Positions 60,454-64,000 of a stretch of 64,000 bases of DNA are shown one piece after another. The stretch spans positions 62,001 to 126,000 of the forward strand of contig LNEV01000005.1 in the NCBI GenBank assembly GCA_001464335.1. Reading direction: 5' to 3'. The stretch comes from Rhizobiales bacterium Ga0077545. GTDB taxonomy: Bacteria; Pseudomonadota; Alphaproteobacteria; Rhizobiales; Methylopilaceae. A model generated the notes under the pieces. That model saw only the letters and a list, made by a program, of their open reading frames with translations, ran no database searches and was not told the origin of the DNA. Each line of letters starts with the position of its first letter. Within the stretch, counting starts at the first letter, position 1. Both the position numbers and the translations under genes were made by a program.

Positions 60454-61929
60454 TCAGCGCGCCAGAACCGAGGCCGCTTCCCGCGTCGTGGATACCGCGT
60501 TTGAAACCTGCGTGACTGCCGCCGCAATCGTCTGGATATTGCCCGAGACGTTTTCGACCTCGCGTGCGGTGCGGTTCATGCTCTGCGACATTTCCCGCGT
60601 CACCGCCGTCTGCTCTTCCACGGCCGTCGCCGTGCCGGAAACGTGGCTGCGCATCTCGTCGATGGAAGTGCGGATCGAGGTCAGCGCCCCCACGACTTCA
60701 TCAGAAATCGAGCGCACGCCGTTGATTTCGTTCGAAATCTGTTCGGTTGCCCGGGCCGCCTGGCTGGCAAGGTTCTTCACCTCCGTGGCCACCACCGCAA
60801 AGCCCCGGCCCGCCTCGCCCGCGCGTGCGGATTCGATCGTGGCGTTGAGCGCCAGAAGATTGATCTGGGATGCGATGTTCTGGATGAGGCCGACAATGCC
60901 GCCCATGGACGACGCCGCTTCTTCCAGGCTTCGTGTGTGCCGCTCGGCCGCTTCCGCGAGGTCATAGGCGCCGTCTGTCGCCGTGCGGGATTTCTCCATG
61001 CTCTCGGCGATTTCCGAGACGGAGGACGCAAGCTCCTCGGCCGCCGCCGCCATCTGGTTGACGTTGTCGGATGTCACGCGCGCGGCGTTCATCGCCGCCC
61101 CGGCTTCGCTGGAGGACTTGCCGACCGCCTGGTCGATCTCGCTGAAATTCGTGTCGATCATCTGCCGCAGGCGTTGCAGCAGCATCACCTGCTCGGTGAT
61201 GTCGGTTGCGAACTTGACAACCTTGTATGGACGGCCCGACGCATCGAAGATCGGATTGTAGGACGCCTCGATCCAGATTTCCTTGCCGCCTTTGCCGAAC
61301 CTCTTGTACTGGGCCGCCTGAAACTCTCCGCGTCCGAGCTTTTCCCAGAAGCCGCGATATTCGGGGCTTTGCGCGTAAGCGGCATCGACGAACATCGAGT
61401 GGTGGTGCCCCTTGATCTCTTCGAGCGCATAGCCCACCGCACCGAGGAAATTCGCGTTCGCGTCCAGAATGTTGCCCTTCAGGTCAAACTCGATGACAGC
61501 CTGCGCCTTGCGGATGGCCGCGATCTGGCCGGCGCGGTCGGCGTCTTCCAGCTTCTGGCGCGTAATGTCGGTCGCGAACTTGATCACCTTGTAGGGCTTG
61601 CCCCCCTTGCCGAGAAGGGGATTGTAGGACGCCTGAATCCAGACCTCGCGGCCGCCTTTTCCATAGCGCTTGTATTGCGCCACCTGAAATTCACCGCTTC
61701 GAAGCCGCTCCCAGAACTCCAGATATTCGGGGCTTTTCTCAGAGCCCGGCTCAACGAACATCGAATGATGCCGTCCCCGGACTTCGTCGAGCGAATAGCC
61801 CACGGCGTCCAGAAAGTTCTGGTTCGCGCCCAGAATATTGCCCTTCAGGTCAAACTCGATCACCGCCTGTACACGGTCGATGGCTGCGGCTTTCGCTGCG
61901 GCGTCGGAATCCGATTTCGCGCCGAACAT
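60454..61929 (-). CDS. Soluble methyl-accepting chemotaxis protein with two PAS domains
   Basis: A 491-residue chemoreceptor without membrane segments. Two near-identical PAS domains (about 18-122 and 140-245) each show [35 protein letters not shown] and KFATDIT, a pattern often linked to heme or flavin redox PAS. The signalling domain (about 270-490) has the hairpin core [27 protein letters not shown] read in parts. It probably senses internal energy or redox state like Aer-type or rhizobial receptors and talks to CheA/CheW; no che genes are nearby. Confidence 0.92.
   Translation of the reverse strand: MFGAKSDSDAAAKAAAIDRVQAVIEFDLKGNILGANQNFLDAVGYSLDEVRGRHHSMFVEPGSEKSPEYLEFWERLRSGEFQVAQYKRYGKGGREVWIQASYNPLLGKGGKPYKVIKFATDITRQKLEDADRAGQIAAIRKAQAVIEFDLKGNILDANANFLGAVGYALEEIKGHHHSMFVDAAYAQSPEYRGFWEKLGRGEFQAAQYKRFGKGGKEIWIEASYNPIFDASGRPYKVVKFATDITEQVMLLQRLRQMIDTNFSEIDQAVGKSSSEAGAAMNAARVTSDNVNQMAAAAEELASSVSEIAESMEKSRTATDGAYDLAEAAERHTRSLEEAASSMGGIVGLIQNIASQINLLALNATIESARAGEAGRGFAVVATEVKNLASQAARATEQISNEINGVRSISDEVVGALTSIRTSIDEMRSHVSGTATAVEEQTAVTREMSQSMNRTAREVENVSGNIQTIAAAVTQVSNAVSTTREAASVLAR
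61472..61860. repeat. DNA-level internal duplication of the PAS region
   Basis: A 23-base string at 61472-61494 recurs exactly at 61838-61860, an offset of 366 bases (122 codons), matching the spacing of the two PAS domains. This indicates a tandem duplication within the chemoreceptor gene that has not yet diverged much. Confidence 0.85.
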
Positions 61930-62000
61930 GATAATTCCCCCCGGTCGTCCAGCAGCCAGTGTCCTCCCACGTTCTTAATTTTCTCTGCCTGCGTGAGCTC

Positions 62001-62034
62001 AAAAAAATACGGCCCGGCGACATACCGAGCCGTA
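62001..62034 (-). terminator. Rho-independent terminator of the DUF2189-type gene
   Basis: On the minus strand TACGGCTCGG pairs with CCGGGCCGTA (one G-U pair) around a 7-base loop and is followed by seven T. It lies 17 bases after the stop at 62051. It is the clearest intrinsic terminator in the window. Confidence 0.9.
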
Positions 62035-62050
62035 CATGCATTTCTGCTTT

Positions 62051-62902
62051 TTATATCAGCACCTTGCGGTACAAATGCCAGGTCGCATGTCCGAGTACGG
62101 GCACAATGACGATCAGCCCGAGCAGGAACGGGATGGCGCCGAGCACAAGCCCTGTGGCGACGATGGCGCCCCAGACCAACATCACCATCTTGTTTTGCAT
62201 GAAGGCGCGGATGGATGTGCCCATCGCGGTCCCGAGCGTCACCTTGCGGTCCAGCAAAAGCGGAAAAGAGACGACGCTCGTTGCCAAGACGAACAGCGCA
62301 AAAAGAAAACCGACGCCGAGCCCGGCGACGATCATCAGCCCGCCCTCTTCTGTCGTAAATACATCGCGAACGAAGGAGGACAGCGAGGCCGGAGCCTCCG
62401 GCCCCATCGTCATGTTATAGATGGTCATGGCCGCGAAAAGCCAAAGAACGAAGACGGCGGTCATGATGAGCGCAAGGCCGACCATCGCCCCGAAGCTTGG
62501 CCCGTTGAGAACCTGGAACCCGTCTGCCCAGCTCGGCTGCTCGCCAAGCTCGCGTCGTCGGCTCATTTCATAGAGGCCGGCTGCGGCGACGGGACCGAGC
62601 AGCGCAAATCCGGAAATCAGCGGAAAGATGAGTGGCAGCGTTTCGCGCCAGAGCGCGCCATGGACCAGAATAAGGCCGACCATGGGGTAGATGAGGCCGA
62701 GGAAGAGGACGTCCGTACGGCAGGCACCGAAATCCCTGATGCCTTTCGCGAGCGCGTCTCCGAGATCGGAGATCGTGATGTGCCGCACCGTCGGCGCGGG
62801 GTCGGTCAGGTCCAGGCGGGACCGATGCATCGACCCGATAAAGCGATAGGAACTGGGTTTCAGCCCGTCGATGAACCATTCGACCGGATTGCGGATCGTC
62901 AT
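62051..62902 (-). CDS. DUF2189 family membrane protein
   Basis: A 283-residue polytopic protein with about six helices. The motif region VRHITISDLGDALAKGIRDF, then LFLGLIYPMVGLILVHGALW, is typical of the DUF2189 family, some of which are annotated as cytochrome c oxidase subunit I-like. The role is unknown. Start at 62902 was chosen since GGGAGG lies 8 bases upstream; a longer frame to 62974 adds a basic, non-conserved end. Confidence 0.82.
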   Translation of the reverse strand: MTIRNPVEWFIDGLKPSSYRFIGSMHRSRLDLTDPAPTVRHITISDLGDALAKGIRDFGACRTDVLFLGLIYPMVGLILVHGALWRETLPLIFPLISGFALLGPVAAAGLYEMSRRRELGEQPSWADGFQVLNGPSFGAMVGLALIMTAVFVLWLFAAMTIYNMTMGPEAPASLSSFVRDVFTTEEGGLMIVAGLGVGFLFALFVLATSVVSFPLLLDRKVTLGTAMGTSIRAFMQNKMVMLVWGAIVATGLVLGAIPFLLGLIVIVPVLGHATWHLYRKVLI

Positions 62903-63031
62903 TGTGCGTCCTCCCGAAGTGTTATCGAGAGTCGCGGCCCGCCTGACGGAGCGCCCAGCCAACGATCCGGTCACGCACGCGCGACCATCATGAATTCGAG
63001 CTTATTCCTGCTGCGTCCGGTCGGCAATGGA

Positions 63032-63301
63032 TCAGTGGGTTCCGATCCACTGCCGGGCTGCGCGCTGCGCCACCGCGACGTCGTCTTCGCTCATCTCGGC
63101 CGCGAGTTCCTTGCGCAGGCGGGCAGCCTCGCTGTGGCCCTTGAAGGCCGCGAGATTGAACCATTTGTGCGCTTCGACACGGTTGGCTTCCACGGTTCGA
63201 CCGGTCGAATACATCAGACCGAGCTGAACGAAGACTTCGCCTCCGGCATTCGGTGCACCGAGGATTTCGGTCTCCAGCATGCCTGCATCCAGATACTTCA
63301 T
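63032..63301 (-). CDS. Sel1-repeat (TPR-like) small protein
   Basis: An 89-residue protein with one and a half Sel1 repeats: GEVFVQLGLMYSTGRTVEAN and RVEAHKWFNLAAFKGHSEAA, with the usual Leu-Gly-Tyr and Ala-Trp pattern. No signal peptide. Such short Sel1 proteins act as protein-binding modules; the partner is unknown. It is separate from its neighbours, with a 247-base gap upstream. Confidence 0.82.
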   Translation of the reverse strand: MKYLDAGMLETEILGAPNAGGEVFVQLGLMYSTGRTVEANRVEAHKWFNLAAFKGHSEAARLRKELAAEMSEDDVAVAQRAARQWIGTH

Positions 63302-63425
63302 GACACTCTCCCAATACTTCCGGTCGTTTGCAGAACCGGGGCGAACAACGTGCCGCCTTGAGGAGAGATTTTCGTATTGGCGCGTCTATAGGCGCTTAAA
63401 ACTCTAGCTTAATTGGATCTGAATG

Positions 63426-63454
63426 AAAGTAAAATGCGATGTAAACTTTACTTT
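63426..63454. promoter_or_regulatory. AT-rich inverted repeat upstream of the Sel1 gene
   Basis: AAAGTAAA (63426-63433) and TTTACTTT (63447-63454) are exact 8-base inverted repeats with a 13-base spacer, 125 bases before the Sel1 start. The rest of the 63302-63548 gap shows no gene. Confidence 0.35.
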
Positions 63455-63498
63455 TCGCTAGGCACGCTTGGCCTTGAGAATCAAGACATTCGCAAATG

Positions 63499-63531
63499 GG
63501 TAGAAAGGTTCGGGTAACGAACCTGTCTACC
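63499..63531. terminator. Long hairpin downstream of the last gene
   Basis: Two 14-base arms (63499-63512 and 63518-63531) match in 13 of 14 positions around GGTAA. On the minus strand it starts 17 bases after the stop of the holin-like gene. There is no U-run, so it may be a processing or stabilising hairpin. Confidence 0.55.
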
Positions 63532-63548
63532 ATTCCGAAACCATGAAT

Positions 63549-63992
63549 CTACTTGCGACGGCGTTTCGGTTTGCTGCCGAACAGCACGCCGAGCGCCAGC
63601 GCGCTCAGAAGGATCGGCAGCGGCGCACCCTTGGCGATGTCGGAGAACTCGGCCATCGACTTCTGGGCCGCCGCCGAGGCCTCGCCGATTGCGCGGGAGG
63701 CCTCGTCCACGGTTTGCGAACTCCGCGAGGGCGCAGGCTTGCGATACGTGCCGATGAAAACCAGCATCGCGGCAAGCAGGAGCGCGGCGGCACCGACCGC
63801 CGCCGCCGCCGCCGGAAGGCCGATGAACGGCTCCAGCGCGAGAGCCGCCGCGGTGGCGAAGGCTCCGAGCCCGACAAAGAATATGAGCAGCGCGACGAGG
63901 CTCAGACCGATCATCACCGCAACGCGCTGCGCCTGAGCGGCCATATCGGCCTTCAGTCCTGAAAGCGCCGATGTCAGCAGCGCCTGCAGCAT
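63549..63992 (-). CDS. Phage-holin-like (DUF1469 type) small membrane protein
   Basis: A 147-residue protein with two long hydrophobic helices (about 28-55 and 62-85), a polar middle part (about 90-120) and a third hydrophobic stretch near the end (PLPILLSALALGVLFG) before a basic tail KPKRRRK. This layout fits the putative actinobacterial-holin-X/DUF1469 family, which in alphaproteobacteria is a housekeeping envelope protein rather than a phage gene. ATG at 63992 is close to the window edge; a TTG at 63995 or a start beyond the window is possible. Confidence 0.7.
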   Translation of the reverse strand: MLQALLTSALSGLKADMAAQAQRVAVMIGLSLVALLIFFVGLGAFATAAALALEPFIGLPAAAAAVGAAALLLAAMLVFIGTYRKPAPSRSSQTVDEASRAIGEASAAAQKSMAEFSDIAKGAPLPILLSALALGVLFGSKPKRRRK

Positions 63993-64000
63993 CAACGGCG

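Noticed and set aside
63549-63992. Prophage because of a holin-like protein
   Set aside because: No other phage gene is present and this family is common as an envelope protein in alphaproteobacteria.

Overview
The window is a high-GC (roughly 60-65%) chromosomal segment with short intergenic gaps and many 4-base stop/start overlaps. The gene families point to an alphaproteobacterium, most likely Hyphomicrobiales/Rhizobiales: a caa3-type oxidase with fused subunits I and III, Ehu-type amino-acid ABC transporters, several tripartite tricarboxylate (TTT) transporters, and a PAS-PAS soluble chemoreceptor. Genus cannot be told from the sequence alone.

Layout. (1) 1-11170: the end of a type I secretion ATPase gene with its HlyD-type adaptor, a LysR regulator, a DUF421 membrane protein, a five-gene cytochrome oxidase operon on the minus strand (CtaG-like, triheme cytochrome c, CoxB with CuA and heme c, fused CoxA/CoxC, small membrane protein), and a sorbosone-dehydrogenase-like lipoprotein. 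(2) 11194-13342: tRNA-Glu, recJ and tRNA-Ser(GCU). (3) 13410-34436: a large catabolic region directly after tRNA-Ser. It holds two Ehu-type (ectoine-like) ABC transporters, three Asp/Glu-racemase-fold enzymes with different active-site cysteines, a creatinase/EutD-like M24 protein without metal ligands, an M20 amidohydrolase, an Ldh2-type dehydrogenase, a 2-keto-4-pentenoate hydratase-like protein, an Lrp regulator, semialdehyde dehydrogenase, class III aminotransferase, aspartase, a ureohydrolase, a LysR regulator and an EamA exporter. It resembles the ectoine (eut/doe) clusters but lacks the usual EutE/DoeB deacetylase, so the substrate may differ. (4) 34462-49729: a TTT-centred carboxylate catabolic region: GntR/UTRA regulator, TctA-TctB fusion, two TctC proteins, separate TctB/TctA, two small paired permease-like proteins, cupins, MmgE/PrpD protein, an SDR lacking the catalytic Ser and Tyr, a dihydroxyphthalate-decarboxylase-like protein, an FAH-family hydrolase and an enolase-superfamily enzyme. 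Two divergent promoter regions share an exact 13-base AT-rich motif. (5) 50394-55231: an FCD-type GntR regulator with two textbook operators, divergent from an FAH-tctC-tctB-tctA operon. (6) 55257-64000: SCO1- and DsbA-like proteins, a MerR/P1B-type zinc-cadmium-lead efflux pair with a 19-base-spacer promoter, an L,D-transpeptidase-family lipoprotein, a chemoreceptor, a DUF2189-type membrane protein, a Sel1-repeat protein and a small membrane protein.

How it works together. Regions 3-5 form a contiguous set of uptake systems, each with its own regulator and hydrolase, lyase or dehydrogenase genes, suited to scavenging small nitrogenous osmolyte-like compounds and carboxylates. All five genes for ABC/TTT solute-binding proteins are followed at once by a GC-rich inverted repeat, which would let the binding protein be made in excess over its membrane partners. 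No insertion sequence, CRISPR array, rRNA or phage module was seen. No gap between genes exceeds 300 bases.
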